Of a stretch of DNA of 23,386 nucleotides, positions 15,064 through 23,386 are shown piece by piece. Every line of letters starts with the position of its first letter. Position 1 is the first letter of the stretch. Under the pieces are notes generated by a model. That model had not been told where the DNA came from and searched no databases. It worked only from the letters and a program-made list of their open reading frames with translations. The translations under genes and the position numbers were made by a program. This DNA is from 40-80 sp964503665 (lineage in GTDB: Bacteria; Bacteroidota; Bacteroidia; Flavobacteriales_D; Crocinitomicaceae). The DNA is taken from assembly GCA_964503665.1 (NCBI GenBank), contig CAZDAR010000041.1:1-23386 (forward strand), read 5' to 3'.

Positions 15064-16498
15064 CATTTTCTATTGGTTTCTTTTAGTTGTGACACTTTTC
15101 GCTTGTAGTAATAGAAATGAAAAACAAATTATTAAAGAATCCCTTCATCCGAACTTGCTTTCGAATAGTAAAATGGATGCCTCATGCGTTTATTTGACGT
15201 CAGATGAAAAAAATAATCCCATCATTAGTTGGGTAGAAATGGACAGTTCTAAGAATAAATTCTTCTATTTTTCCAATTGGGATGAGGTCAATGAAAAATT
15301 TTCAGCACCAATCACGATTCCAATTGCGGATAATGCGTCTATTCACGAGGAAGGAATGCCTAAAATAGCCATAAAAGGCGACGGAACTATTTTTGCCGTG
15401 TACGAAGTTTCGACACCTTCACCTAGTAGTAAATGGGGAATTGGCAATGTACATTACATTCAATCGTTTGATAAAGGAAAAAGTTGGACGGCGCCAAAAT
15501 CAGTTTCGACTATACGAACAGCCGAAACATCTTGTTCATTTTCAGGTATCACTCGTTTAAGTGATGGTGAAATTGGTATTGCTTGGTTGGATATGAACAA
15601 GGATTCCGAAAAGAAGGGTCGCCCTGTTTTATTTGCTAAGACAAATGGAAAAGATAAAATTTCAACACCCGTTGTGATTGAATCGGAAGCATGTCAATGT
15701 TGTCGTGTGGCGATTACCAGTACTAATAAAGGTCATATTAGTATTGCCTATCGCGATTTATTACCCGGTTCGATTCGCGATATTTCAATGAGTGTTTCAA
15801 TGGATAATGGCAAAACGTTTCACCGAACAGCTGATTTCAGCAAAGATGGTTGGATGGTCGATGGTTGTCCTCACAACGGTCCTTCGATAGCGATGAATTA
15901 CAATAAAAATTACACCACTTGGTTTTCTGGTGGTAGGAGAAAAGGCGTTCATTATGCGGAATTAAATACGAAAGGAGAAGTGCTTCATCAGAAATATTTA
16001 AGTCATGATGGACGGTTTATTCAGCTCGATTTGTTGAACGATGGTTCACGTTTGATTGCCTACAATGAAGAATATAAAGTAGGAGGTGAGGCATTTAGTA
16101 GGATTAAGGTCAATAGAATAACCGATACTTTATTTACGGAACGAGAAATAACTCCTAATTACATCAAAGCAAGTTACCCTGTTTTGGAAACGTATGGAGA
16201 TAGAGGAATCGTTGTCGCATGGACAGAAAATGGAAAAATTATTTATCAAAATATCGATGCGGATAAAATTGTTCAAAACGCGAAGGAATTAGAACCGTCG
16301 ACGATTTCACCTATGAATGATATAGAAAATAAAATGAACGGAAAATCAGAAAAGATAATTGATCCTGTTTGTGAAATGAAAGTGAATGCGGCTAATTCAA
16401 CCGAAAGCTCTGCCTATAAAGGTGAAACAGTTCACTTTTGCAGTCATCGTTGCAAAGAACTCTTTGATGAAAATCCTGATAAGTACGTAAAAAAGTAA
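15047..16498 (+). CDS. Lipoprotein with sialidase-like beta-propeller and C-terminal YHS domain
   Basis: The 483-aa protein has a lipoprotein signal with lipobox LFAC (Cys20). Residues about 40-405 show repeated propeller strands of BNR/sialidase type (DKGKSW, DNGKTF, GIAWLDM, VVAWTENGK). Within the propeller are unusual cysteine motifs: SCSFSG (Cys163), ACQCCR (Cys216, 218, 219) and DGCPHNGPS (Cys274, His276). Residues 438-481 are a YHS domain: IDPVCEMKV with Cys442, then FCSHRCKELF with Cys465 and Cys469, the arrangement found at the ends of copper ATPases and other metal proteins. No clear sialidase Arg triad could be confirmed, so glycosidase activity is not claimed. It is coupled to the TonB receptor by a 17-base overlap and likely sits on the periplasmic or outer face as a metal-binding partner. 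Confidence 0.85.
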   Translation: MKKINSIFYWFLLVVTLFACSNRNEKQIIKESLHPNLLSNSKMDASCVYLTSDEKNNPIISWVEMDSSKNKFFYFSNWDEVNEKFSAPITIPIADNASIHEEGMPKIAIKGDGTIFAVYEVSTPSPSSKWGIGNVHYIQSFDKGKSWTAPKSVSTIRTAETSCSFSGITRLSDGEIGIAWLDMNKDSEKKGRPVLFAKTNGKDKISTPVVIESEACQCCRVAITSTNKGHISIAYRDLLPGSIRDISMSVSMDNGKTFHRTADFSKDGWMVDGCPHNGPSIAMNYNKNYTTWFSGGRRKGVHYAELNTKGEVLHQKYLSHDGRFIQLDLLNDGSRLIAYNEEYKVGGEAFSRIKVNRITDTLFTEREITPNYIKASYPVLETYGDRGIVVAWTENGKIIYQNIDADKIVQNAKELEPSTISPMNDIENKMNGKSEKIIDPVCEMKVNAANSTESSAYKGETVHFCSHRCKELFDENPDKYVKK

Positions 16499-16510
16499 AT
16501 AATACGAAAC

Positions 16511-16550
16511 TAAAAAGTCCCCGTTTTACATTCAAAACGGGGACTTTTTA
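16511..16550. terminator. Strong bidirectional terminator
   Basis: A perfect 17-bp stem, TAAAAAGTCCCCGTTTT (16511-16527) with its complement at 16534-16550, surrounds a 6-base loop. T-runs on both strands and the position between two convergent genes fit a shared Rho-independent terminator for the metal operon and the PLP enzyme gene. Confidence 0.95.
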
Positions 16551-16565
16551 TGGTTTAAATGTTTT

Positions 16566-17822
16566 TTAAACTTTCGCTAACGCTTGTTCCATATCAGCAA
16601 TAATATCTGCATGATATTCCACACCAATAGACAAACGCACTAAATTTTCGGTGATAGAAACCTGATTCTTAATGTCATTTGGAACATCGGCATGTGTCAT
16701 TGTGTAAGGGTGTTCTGCTAACGATTCCGTTCCACCTAAACTTACGGCTAACTTAATCAGTTTTAAATTGTCTAAGAACTTGAAAGCCGCAGCTTCACCA
16801 CCTTTGATATCGAATGAAATCATCGCGCCAGCAGAAGAGTATTGACGCTTGTAAATGGCTGTTTGAACATCATTTCCATCTTCAGGAATAAACCCGAGGT
16901 AATAGACTTTACTCACTTTTGAATGCTGTCTTAGGAAATTTGCAACTTCTACCGCATTTCGAGCTTGTTGGTCTGTACGCACTTTTAACGTTTCCATACT
17001 TCTCATCAACATCCAACCCGTAAACGGAGCCGCCATATTTCCTAAGAATGTTCGTAATCCTTTCACTCTTGCTAATAGTCCTTTTGAACCAAGAACTGCT
17101 CCAGCGATTAAGTCAGAGTGGCCACCAATATATTTCGTTGCTGAATAAATAACAATATCAGCACCGTGTTGAAGTGGATGTTGCCACATTGGTCCCATGT
17201 AGGTATTATCAACAGAAAGTACCACTTGTTTTTCGGATGTAGAAAATTCCTTTCCTATGGCAGCACACATTTCGATATCAATCAGTGCGTTTGTTGGATT
17301 AGCTGGTGTTTCAATATGAATTAATGAAAGTTTATCTGCTCTATCGGATTGTTTGATTCGAGCTATAATTTCTTCTTTGGTATCGTTCGGAGAAAAACCA
17401 ATCGATTCGATATTCATTCTTTTCAATACGTGATTGATAAAATGGTCTGTTCCACCATATACAGGACGTGAATAAAGTAATAAATCTCCTGGACTCAAAA
17501 ACTCCAACATTACCGTTGATATAGCTGACATTCCACTTTCGAAAACAGCACAATCTTCTGCTTTGTCCCAAAGACAAAGACGATTTTCAAGTATTTCTAA
17601 ATCAGGATTGTTTAAACGACTGTAAATGAGTCCAAGTTCTTCACCTGCAGCAGCTTCACTAATTCCGTAAGCTACTTCGAAGAAACGCTTTCCTTCCATT
17701 GCCGAATTAAATACAAAAGTTGACGTTTGGAAGATAGGGCACTTTAAGGCTCCTTCTGATAATTTAGGGTTGTAACCGTAGGTCATCATAAGACTTTCTG
17801 GTCGCATTTTTGAATAATCCAT
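16566..17822 (-). CDS. PLP-dependent Cys/Met metabolism enzyme (cystathionine gamma-synthase family)
   Basis: This 418-aa fold-type I PLP enzyme belongs to the family of cystathionine gamma-synthase, cystathionine gamma-lyase and methionine gamma-lyase, which process homocysteine, cysteine or methionine in the cytoplasm. PLP Lys230 sits in SATKYIGGHSDLIAG, with Asp205 in SVDNTY, the Tyr122 stretch VYGGTDHF, the YSRLNNP motif (67-73) and SLGGTESLAEHP near the C terminus. The position of the methionine gamma-lyase Cys (Cys116 in Pseudomonas) is Gly124 here, which argues against classical methionine gamma-lyase. An inserted stretch around EVAYGISEAAAGEELG lies before YSRLNNP. The gene stands alone between a bidirectional terminator and nhaA. 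Confidence 0.88.
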   Translation of the reverse strand: MDYSKMRPESLMMTYGYNPKLSEGALKCPIFQTSTFVFNSAMEGKRFFEVAYGISEAAAGEELGLIYSRLNNPDLEILENRLCLWDKAEDCAVFESGMSAISTVMLEFLSPGDLLLYSRPVYGGTDHFINHVLKRMNIESIGFSPNDTKEEIIARIKQSDRADKLSLIHIETPANPTNALIDIEMCAAIGKEFSTSEKQVVLSVDNTYMGPMWQHPLQHGADIVIYSATKYIGGHSDLIAGAVLGSKGLLARVKGLRTFLGNMAAPFTGWMLMRSMETLKVRTDQQARNAVEVANFLRQHSKVSKVYYLGFIPEDGNDVQTAIYKRQYSSAGAMISFDIKGGEAAAFKFLDNLKLIKLAVSLGGTESLAEHPYTMTHADVPNDIKNQVSITENLVRLSIGVEYHADIIADMEQALAKV

Positions 17823-17915
17823 GTTTTTGGTTTTTTATTTTTTTATTTGACCGTTCTTTTTATACATAAAAATGGAGTCACTCAAAAGTAAGCATAATAA
17901 ACCATCATTTTGAAT

Positions 17916-17939
17916 AAAAGCAATACAAGTTTTGCTTTT
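17916..17939 (-). terminator. Weak hairpin downstream of nhaA
   Basis: AAAAGCAA (17916-17923) pairs with TTGCTTTT (17932-17939) around 8 bases and gives a short T-run on the minus strand. It lies 60 bases past the nhaA stop and is the best terminator candidate for that gene. Confidence 0.35.
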
Positions 17940-18001
17940 TAAAATGGTTAAAAATAAGCGTTAGAATATGATTCTATCAAAAGTATTGTTCTACTTAGAA
18001 G

Positions 18002-19192
18002 TCACTTGATTTTCTTCAAACGTATCTCTTTCTTAGAAACACGTTTCAGATGCCAAAATCCAATTATACCAGCAAGCGTAGAAGTGATTAAAATAGAGAA
18101 TTTAGCTTCATTGATGTGGTATGGGTCTTCGAATGAAAGGAGAGAGATAAAAATCGACATGGTAAACCCAATACCAGCTAAAAGACCAACACCAATCATA
18201 TGTGACCATGTAGAGTGCTCAGGTAATGTTGCAATTTTTAATTTCGCAGCGATATAACAAACAATTGAAATGCCAATTGTTTTCCCGAATAAAAGACCTA
18301 GTAAAATACCTAATCCAAGTGGTGAAAACAATCCTTCCAACATTCCAGAAGCGTATGTAATGTTTGTATTTACTAATGCAAAAAGAGGTATGATGATAAA
18401 ACTCACAGGTTTACTTAATAGATGTTCTAATCGTTCTAAAGGCGATTCAATATCGGTATCGTTGGTTGGTAATGTCAGTGCTACTGCTACGCCAGCAATA
18501 GTAGCATGAATCCCAGAGTGGTGGACGAAATACCACACGAAAACACCAGGGATAATGTACAGAAATATGTTCTTAACTCTAAAACGATTTAAAATCACTA
18601 ACCCTGCGATAATTGCTGAGGCATAAAGCAAATAATTGAGGTGAAGATCTTCTGAATAAAAAACAGCAATAACAAGTATGGCAATAAGGTCATCGACAAT
18701 CGCTAAAGCTGCTAGAAATATTTTTAAACTTGCAGGAACTGATTTTCCTAAAAGAGAAATAACTGCTAACGCAAAAGCAATATCTGTTGCCATTGGAATT
18801 CCCCAACCATGCACCGTGTCTTCATTCATGTTGATTATAAAATACATTACTGCCGGAACAATTGCACCACCAATAGCGGCTAAAATAGGTAATGCTGCTT
18901 GCTTGAAGGAAGATAATTCACCTTCGACTAATTCACGCTTAATTTCGAGTCCAACTAATAGGAAGAAGATCGCCATTAAGCCGTCATTAATCCAACTTTC
19001 CGTGCTAAACTTCAATTGAACAAAAGTATCTTCGTATCCAAAAGAATAATCAAGTAAAGCTTGAAAGTTATCAGCTAGTGAAGAGTTGGCAATGATTAAG
19101 GAGATGATAACGCACAAAAATAAGATAGAACTTCCAAGATACGTGCTTTTTGAGAAATCTTTAAATACTTGTAGATTGATTTTTTGTGCCAT
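18002..19192 (-). CDS. nhaA: Na+/H+ antiporter NhaA
   Basis: NhaA exchanges inward protons for outward sodium across the inner membrane, serving pH and salt homeostasis. The 396-aa length is normal. The signature residues are visible: Asp137 in MATDIAFALA, and the ion-binding Asp pair Asp167-Asp168 in LAIVDDLIAILV; GLEIKRELVEGEL (81-93) and FTMSIFISLL near the C terminus are also family hallmarks. About twelve hydrophobic segments can be followed. It stands alone, with a -7 element just upstream and a weak terminator downstream. Two incidental plus-strand ORFs run through it and are rejected. Confidence 0.96.
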   Translation of the reverse strand: MAQKINLQVFKDFSKSTYLGSSILFLCVIISLIIANSSLADNFQALLDYSFGYEDTFVQLKFSTESWINDGLMAIFFLLVGLEIKRELVEGELSSFKQAALPILAAIGGAIVPAVMYFIINMNEDTVHGWGIPMATDIAFALAVISLLGKSVPASLKIFLAALAIVDDLIAILVIAVFYSEDLHLNYLLYASAIIAGLVILNRFRVKNIFLYIIPGVFVWYFVHHSGIHATIAGVAVALTLPTNDTDIESPLERLEHLLSKPVSFIIIPLFALVNTNITYASGMLEGLFSPLGLGILLGLLFGKTIGISIVCYIAAKLKIATLPEHSTWSHMIGVGLLAGIGFTMSIFISLLSFEDPYHINEAKFSILITSTLAGIIGFWHLKRVSKKEIRLKKIK

Positions 19193-19211
19193 TTTTTTTA
19201 TTATTTGAGTA

Positions 19212-19219
19212 CAAATATA
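19212..19219 (-). promoter_or_regulatory. Bacteroidota -7 element (TATATTTG) for nhaA
   Basis: On the minus strand TATATTTG matches TAnnTTTG exactly, 19 bases upstream of the nhaA ATG. The -33 region is T-rich without a clear TTTG. Confidence 0.5.
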
Positions 19220-19342
19220 CTTTTTTAAAGACGGAAATATGGCTTTATAACAGATTTATAACCGACGTTTTAACTGTATCTAGAAACTTGACTATGCAGT
19301 TATAAGATGTGTGAAAAGTCTAACTTCTAATAAAAAGATTTC

Positions 19343-20671
19343 TTAAATTAATCCTCGGGCTTTAATTTCCAGATATTTATTAATGGAATTGACGGTTAAA
19401 TTCTGTGGAGTGGTAAAAATAGTTTGGAGCCCGTTGGCTTGCAATTCTTGAATAATTAGTTGTTTCTCGTAATTGAATTTCTCGGCAATAATCTGATTGT
19501 AAATATCGAAACTCTTTTTTGCTTTTGTAGAAGCAAGCGCTGATAGTTCCGTGTTTTTAAATACGATAACGACTAAAATATGACTTTTATTGAGCAATTT
19601 TAAGTAAGGTAGTTGTCTGTAAAGTGCGTCTAATGTTTCAAAATTGGTATACAGAAAAATAAGTGCTCTCTGGTTTATTTTTCGCTTGGTATATGCGTAT
19701 AATCGTCCAAATTCAGGTTCTTCAAACTTAGTAGTAACTTTGTAAAGAGACTCTGAAATGAGTTGCATTTGACTATTTCGTTTCTCTGCCACAATATGAT
19801 TTCCGATATTTTTGGAGAACGTCAATATTCCCGCTTTATCGTCTTTGAGAATAGTAACATTTGATAAAACTAAGGTGGAATTGATGGCATAATCTAATAA
19901 GGTCAGACCTTCAAATGGCATTCGCATGGATCGCCCTAAATCAATGAACGAATAGATAGGCTGTGAACGTTCATCTTCGTATTGGTTGACCATTAATTGG
20001 TGTGACTTTGCTGTAGCCTTCCAATTGATAAAACGCGTTTCGTCGCCTCGGGTATATTCTCTAATGTGTTCAAATTCGAGTGTAGAACCGATTTTTCGAA
20101 TACGTTTGACACCCATTTCATCCAAACGATTGGTAGTCGCCATCAGTAAGTATTTCCGTAGCTGAATAAAGGAAGGATAACACGGTAATTCTAACGGTTC
20201 GTCTAGTGTGATTCGTCGCTCAATAAAACCTAAATATTTCACTAAAGCGATACATTTTCCAAAGCTATAAACACCGCGTTTAACAGGTCTTAATTGATAG
20301 TCGATGACTTCGGGTTGAAAGGGAATTAACTTTTTGGAAGTTTCAAAATCACGTTTTTGAAATTGGATAGGAATCTCCTCTAAAACTCTAATGGATAGAG
20401 GAGTAGGGTAGAAACTCTCAATAGAAATACTGAAATCATTATAATCACCATTGGATAATTTATCGGGATAATTGCGAACGATTTTCAGTGCATTTTTTTT
20501 ACCAAAAAGAAAAATAATATCCCATATGAAAGCGATAAAAAATAGAAGCAGTAAAATTTTCACCGGTATTAATAACCAATGCACAAAGAATGCTACTGTA
20601 AATAACGTGGCACATCCTATTAGAAAGTAGAAGAATAGGTTGGTAAAAAATATGTTTCTCAAAAGCCGCAT
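19343..20671 (-). CDS. DUF58 domain membrane protein (MoxR partner)
   Basis: The 442-aa protein has two membrane segments (about 11-30 and 35-57), a middle beta-rich part, and the DUF58 signature EFEHIREYTRGDETRFINWK (199-218) followed by a von Willebrand A-like region with YSFIDLGRSM (240-249). DUF58 proteins are the standard partners of MoxR ATPases, which are thought to act as chaperones for membrane or metal-dependent complexes. Start and the MoxR stop share one base (TAATG), so translation is coupled. The exact client is unknown. No further vWA/TPR gene set of the type seen in larger bat operons follows downstream. Confidence 0.88.
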   Translation of the reverse strand: MRLLRNIFFTNLFFYFLIGCATLFTVAFFVHWLLIPVKILLLLFFIAFIWDIIFLFGKKNALKIVRNYPDKLSNGDYNDFSISIESFYPTPLSIRVLEEIPIQFQKRDFETSKKLIPFQPEVIDYQLRPVKRGVYSFGKCIALVKYLGFIERRITLDEPLELPCYPSFIQLRKYLLMATTNRLDEMGVKRIRKIGSTLEFEHIREYTRGDETRFINWKATAKSHQLMVNQYEDERSQPIYSFIDLGRSMRMPFEGLTLLDYAINSTLVLSNVTILKDDKAGILTFSKNIGNHIVAEKRNSQMQLISESLYKVTTKFEEPEFGRLYAYTKRKINQRALIFLYTNFETLDALYRQLPYLKLLNKSHILVVIVFKNTELSALASTKAKKSFDIYNQIIAEKFNYEKQLIIQELQANGLQTIFTTPQNLTVNSINKYLEIKARGLI

Positions 20672-21660
20672 TAACGAGGAATTTCTACGGTGTCAATTAT
20701 TTGTTGAATAATTTGCTTAGTATTAAATCCTTCCATTTCTCTTTCTGGTGTCAAAATAACTCTATGCCCGATTACTTGATAGGCGATATATTTTACATCT
20801 TCTGGCGTAACAAAATCACGTCCGTTCATTGCTGCTAATGCCTTTGATGCGTCTAAAATTGCTAAGGATGCTCTTGGAGAAGCTCCTAAAGTTAAGTTGG
20901 AATTGTTTCGTGTTTGATTGACGAGTTGCGCGATGTATTGGATGATTTGCTCGTGAACAAACACTTCTTTGACCAATGCCTGAAAAAGAATTAATTCATC
21001 TTTATTGATAGCTGTGTTCACCTCATTTTCCTTATTATGATTTTTACGAGCATGTTGTTCTTTAAGAATTTCAATTTCGCTTTCCAAACTAGGATAGGAG
21101 ACGTCTATTTTAAAGAGAAAACGGTCTAGTTGTGCTTCTGGTAATCGATAGGTCCCTTCGTGTTCAATAGGATTTTGAGTAGCGAAAACCAAGAAAGGTT
21201 GATCTAAAATATAGGTCACACCATCTGCAGTTACTTGCTTTTCAGACATACATTCAAACAATGAAGCTTGCGTTTTTGCTGGTGCACGATTGATTTCGTC
21301 GATAAGAACTATGTTTGCAAAAATAGGTCCTTTCACAAATTCAAATTCATTGGTTCGCATATCCAAAATAGAAGTTCCGGTAACATCCGAAGGCATCAAG
21401 TCAGGTGTGAATTGAATACGACTAAAGGACGCATCAATCGTTTTGGCGAGTAACTTTGCGGTCACCGTTTTTGCCACACCTGGAACACCTTCTATGAGTG
21501 AATGTCCACCAGAAAGTACCGATATGAAAAGAAAATCCAGTAATTTATCTTGCCCGACAATTACTTTTTTTATTTCAGCTTTTGCGGTATCAATCTTCTC
21601 TTGTAATTCCTTCATGTCTAGTCGACTTTCAAAGGGCATAAATCTTTCAAATTCACTCAT
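20671..21660 (-). CDS. MoxR-family AAA+ ATPase
   Basis: The 329-aa protein is a MoxR ATPase. Visible are Walker A GVPGVAKT (58-65), the RIQFTPDLMPSDVTG segment (81-95) highly typical of the family, Walker B IVLIDEINRAP (117-127), sensor region FATQNPIEHEGTYRLPEAQL, the arginine-finger DRFLFK, and GASPRASLAIL in the lid domain. MoxR proteins assist assembly or activation of vWA-type partners at the membrane. It is first of a two-gene minus-strand operon with DUF58. A 113-base gap separates it from the mpl gene upstream; I see no clear TAnnTTTG element there. Confidence 0.93.
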   Translation of the reverse strand: MSEFERFMPFESRLDMKELQEKIDTAKAEIKKVIVGQDKLLDFLFISVLSGGHSLIEGVPGVAKTVTAKLLAKTIDASFSRIQFTPDLMPSDVTGTSILDMRTNEFEFVKGPIFANIVLIDEINRAPAKTQASLFECMSEKQVTADGVTYILDQPFLVFATQNPIEHEGTYRLPEAQLDRFLFKIDVSYPSLESEIEILKEQHARKNHNKENEVNTAINKDELILFQALVKEVFVHEQIIQYIAQLVNQTRNNSNLTLGASPRASLAILDASKALAAMNGRDFVTPEDVKYIAYQVIGHRVILTPEREMEGFNTKQIIQQIIDTVEIPR

Positions 21661-21773
21661 ATATTGTATTCATTAAAGTGGTTAAACACGTGTAAATTGT
21701 ATTTTTCGTAGCGTATAAATCTACATAAAAAAACGATTCATTTTGGGGTTTGGCTAAATTAACTCGTCTTATT

Positions 21774-23132
21774 TTAGTTTATACGATTACTTAAAGTATC
21801 TCCTAGTGCATCAAAGTCAATTCCATCAAAATTCCCAGAACTCATCATTATCAGAACACTATTCTCCCAATTATTCTCTTTGATAAAAGACTGAACATCA
21901 TTTGTTTCGGTCATTATTTGGACATTTTCACCAAAATATTTTTGAACATCATTTTTATCTAAAGGAGGTAATTTTTTATGCTCTACTACTTTTGGGTTGT
22001 AATATACGATTGCTACATCGGCTTTGTCCATAGAGTTTTTGTAAAGTGGTAAAAAGTCTTTATTTAGCGAAGAAAATGTGTGTAATTCCATACACGCAAC
22101 TAATCTTCTGTTTGGATATTGTTCTTTCACAGCAGAAGTGGTCGCTTTTAGTTTAGAAGGAGAGTGCGCAAAATCTTTGTACATCACAAACGATTGATTT
22201 TCGGCTACCTTTTGTAATCGTTTCCCAGCACCCGTAAATGTTTCCATTGCTTTATAAAAAGCTGATGGTTTTATTCCCATAGAAGTGCATAAATACATTG
22301 CTCCAACGCAATTTTGAAGGTTGTGTTTTCCGAAAATTTTCAACTTGTAATCTGTTCCTTCCCAGTTGATGACCGTTCCTTCTTTTGTCGATTTATAATT
22401 GGGTGTAGAGTAGGGTATTGCCTTAATTATAGAAGCAACGTTTTCTCCGATAGTTTTAACGACTTCATCTTCCTCATTATAAATCAAAGTATCAGAAACT
22501 AAGTCAGCAAAAATTTTAAATTGTTTATTATAATCTTCAATTGTTTTAAAAACATTGATGTGATCCCAAGCAATTCCACTAATTAGTGCAATATTTGGAT
22601 GGTATAAATGAAATTTAGGTCTTCGGTCAATCGGTGAACTGAGGTATTCATCTCCTTCCAGAATCATGTATTTAGCATCATGTGTCAATTTCACCATACA
22701 GTCGTAGCCATCTAATTGTGCTCCAACCATGTAATCAATATTGAGATTCAACACTTTAGCAACATGCAATACCATAGATGTGATTGTTGTTTTTCCATGA
22801 CTTCCTCCAATAACGATGCGAATTTTATCTTTTGATTGTTCGTACAAGTACTCAGGATAGGAATAGACGGAAATATTTAATTCTTTAGCACGTATGAGCT
22901 CAGGATTATCCTCTCGTGCATGCATTCCTAGAATGACAGCATCTAAATCCTTGGTAATATTGCTAGTATTCCATCCAATTTCAGAAGGAAGTATATTCTC
23001 ATTCTTTAATTTTGTCCGTGAAGGTTCAAATATTTCATCATCAGAACCAGTTACTTCAATTCCTTTTCTGTGTAAAGCGATAGCTAAGTTGTGCATGGCG
23101 CTACCGCCAATTGCTATAAAGTGTACTTTCAT
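21774..23132 (-). CDS. mpl: UDP-N-acetylmuramate:murein tripeptide ligase (Mpl-type Mur ligase)
   Basis: The 452-aa Mur ligase is of the Mpl type, which reattaches recycled L-Ala-gamma-D-Glu-meso-DAP peptide to UDP-MurNAc. The N-terminal Rossmann part FIAIGGSAMHNLAIAL (5-20), in which GGSAM replaces the usual GIGG.GM of MurC, the ATP loop IGGSHGKTTITSM (108-120), YMILEGDEY, SGIAWDHINVF, GKHNLQNCVGA and DFAHSPSKLKAT are all visible and fit Mpl better than MurC. It acts in the cytoplasm in cell-wall recycling. Upstream on the minus strand are the end of an rRNA operon and its terminator; TATATTTA (23159-23166) is a near match to a -7 element. Biochemical substrate cannot be proved from sequence. 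Confidence 0.88.
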   Translation of the reverse strand: MKVHFIAIGGSAMHNLAIALHRKGIEVTGSDDEIFEPSRTKLKNENILPSEIGWNTSNITKDLDAVILGMHAREDNPELIRAKELNISVYSYPEYLYEQSKDKIRIVIGGSHGKTTITSMVLHVAKVLNLNIDYMVGAQLDGYDCMVKLTHDAKYMILEGDEYLSSPIDRRPKFHLYHPNIALISGIAWDHINVFKTIEDYNKQFKIFADLVSDTLIYNEEDEVVKTIGENVASIIKAIPYSTPNYKSTKEGTVINWEGTDYKLKIFGKHNLQNCVGAMYLCTSMGIKPSAFYKAMETFTGAGKRLQKVAENQSFVMYKDFAHSPSKLKATTSAVKEQYPNRRLVACMELHTFSSLNKDFLPLYKNSMDKADVAIVYYNPKVVEHKKLPPLDKNDVQKYFGENVQIMTETNDVQSFIKENNWENSVLIMMSSGNFDGIDFDALGDTLSNRIN

Positions 23133-23261
23133 AAATACATCTAATTTAATGGATAATGTAAATATATAGTATTCTATTACTTTGTAAAATGATTGTGTGA
23201 AATGATTTGAACGAAAGAAAGTGAATTAAAATCCTTACTTTAAATCAAAATTCTCTAAAAC

Positions 23262-23294
23262 AAAAAAAATCCCGCTGTAAAACAACGGGATTTT
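23262..23294 (-). terminator. Terminator of the rRNA operon
   Basis: Read on the minus strand, AAAATCCCG (23286-23294) pairs with CGGGATTTT (23266-23274), with inner TGT/ACA pairing and one mismatch, and runs into an eight-T tract at 23262-23269. It lies just after the 5S rRNA end. Confidence 0.9.
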
Positions 23295-23300
23295 CATAAA

Positions 23301-23386
<86 letters not shown>

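Noticed and set aside
17341..17577. 78-codon minus-strand ORF in another frame of the PLP enzyme gene
   Set aside because: It overlaps the strongly conserved PLP enzyme on the same strand and has no independent support.
17962..17976. TAGAAT-ATG-ATTCTA small palindrome downstream of nhaA
   Set aside because: A 6-bp AT-rich stem is expected by chance in DNA of this composition, and no T-run follows.
18678..19019. 113-codon plus-strand ORF inside nhaA, with two others at 18006-18257 and 18270-18509
   Set aside because: All are antisense to the conserved NhaA core and show no family motif.

Overview
The window reads as chromosomal DNA of a member of the Bacteroidota, probably a flavobacterium-like lineage (a Crocinitomicaceae/Fluviicola-type genome would fit, but that is inference). 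The grounds are low G+C, genes that mostly lack Shine-Dalgarno sites, several TAnnTTTG promoter elements just ahead of starts, a SusC-style TonB receptor with an N-terminal carboxypeptidase-like domain, a ruvB-queG pair, and a 5S rRNA of Bacteroidota type.

Layout. 1-117 holds the tail of a plus-strand gene and its terminator. 118-1248 is gene-poor and worn: a small hypothetical gene on the minus strand, a tandem pair of 22-bp repeats each containing a dyad, a decayed secreted-protein ORF, and a solo LuxR-type helix-turn-helix protein. 1249-3204 is the ruvB-queG operon (recombination; queuosine tRNA modification). 3205-3880 is intergenic with gene remnants. 3881-9499 (minus) is a compact operon: lipid kinase, DinB-fold protein, uridine kinase and a very large membrane histidine kinase, all overlapping or abutting. 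9659-12060 (minus) has a cyclophilin followed by an LTA-synthase-type membrane sulfatase.

12157-16498 (plus) is the most interesting part. It carries a small membrane-anchored protein with a HCNGKC motif, a TonB-dependent receptor, and a lipoprotein joining a sialidase-like propeller to a C-terminal YHS metal-binding domain. It ends in a strong bidirectional terminator. I read it as a probable transition-metal (perhaps copper) uptake or handling operon that is not well described; the metal assignment is inference.

16566-23386 (all minus) holds a PLP-dependent sulfur amino acid enzyme, the NhaA Na+/H+ antiporter, a MoxR ATPase with its DUF58 partner, an Mpl-type murein peptide ligase, an rRNA operon terminator, and the 3' part of a 5S rRNA gene cut by the window edge. 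No tRNA genes, CRISPR arrays, insertion sequences or phage genes were seen.
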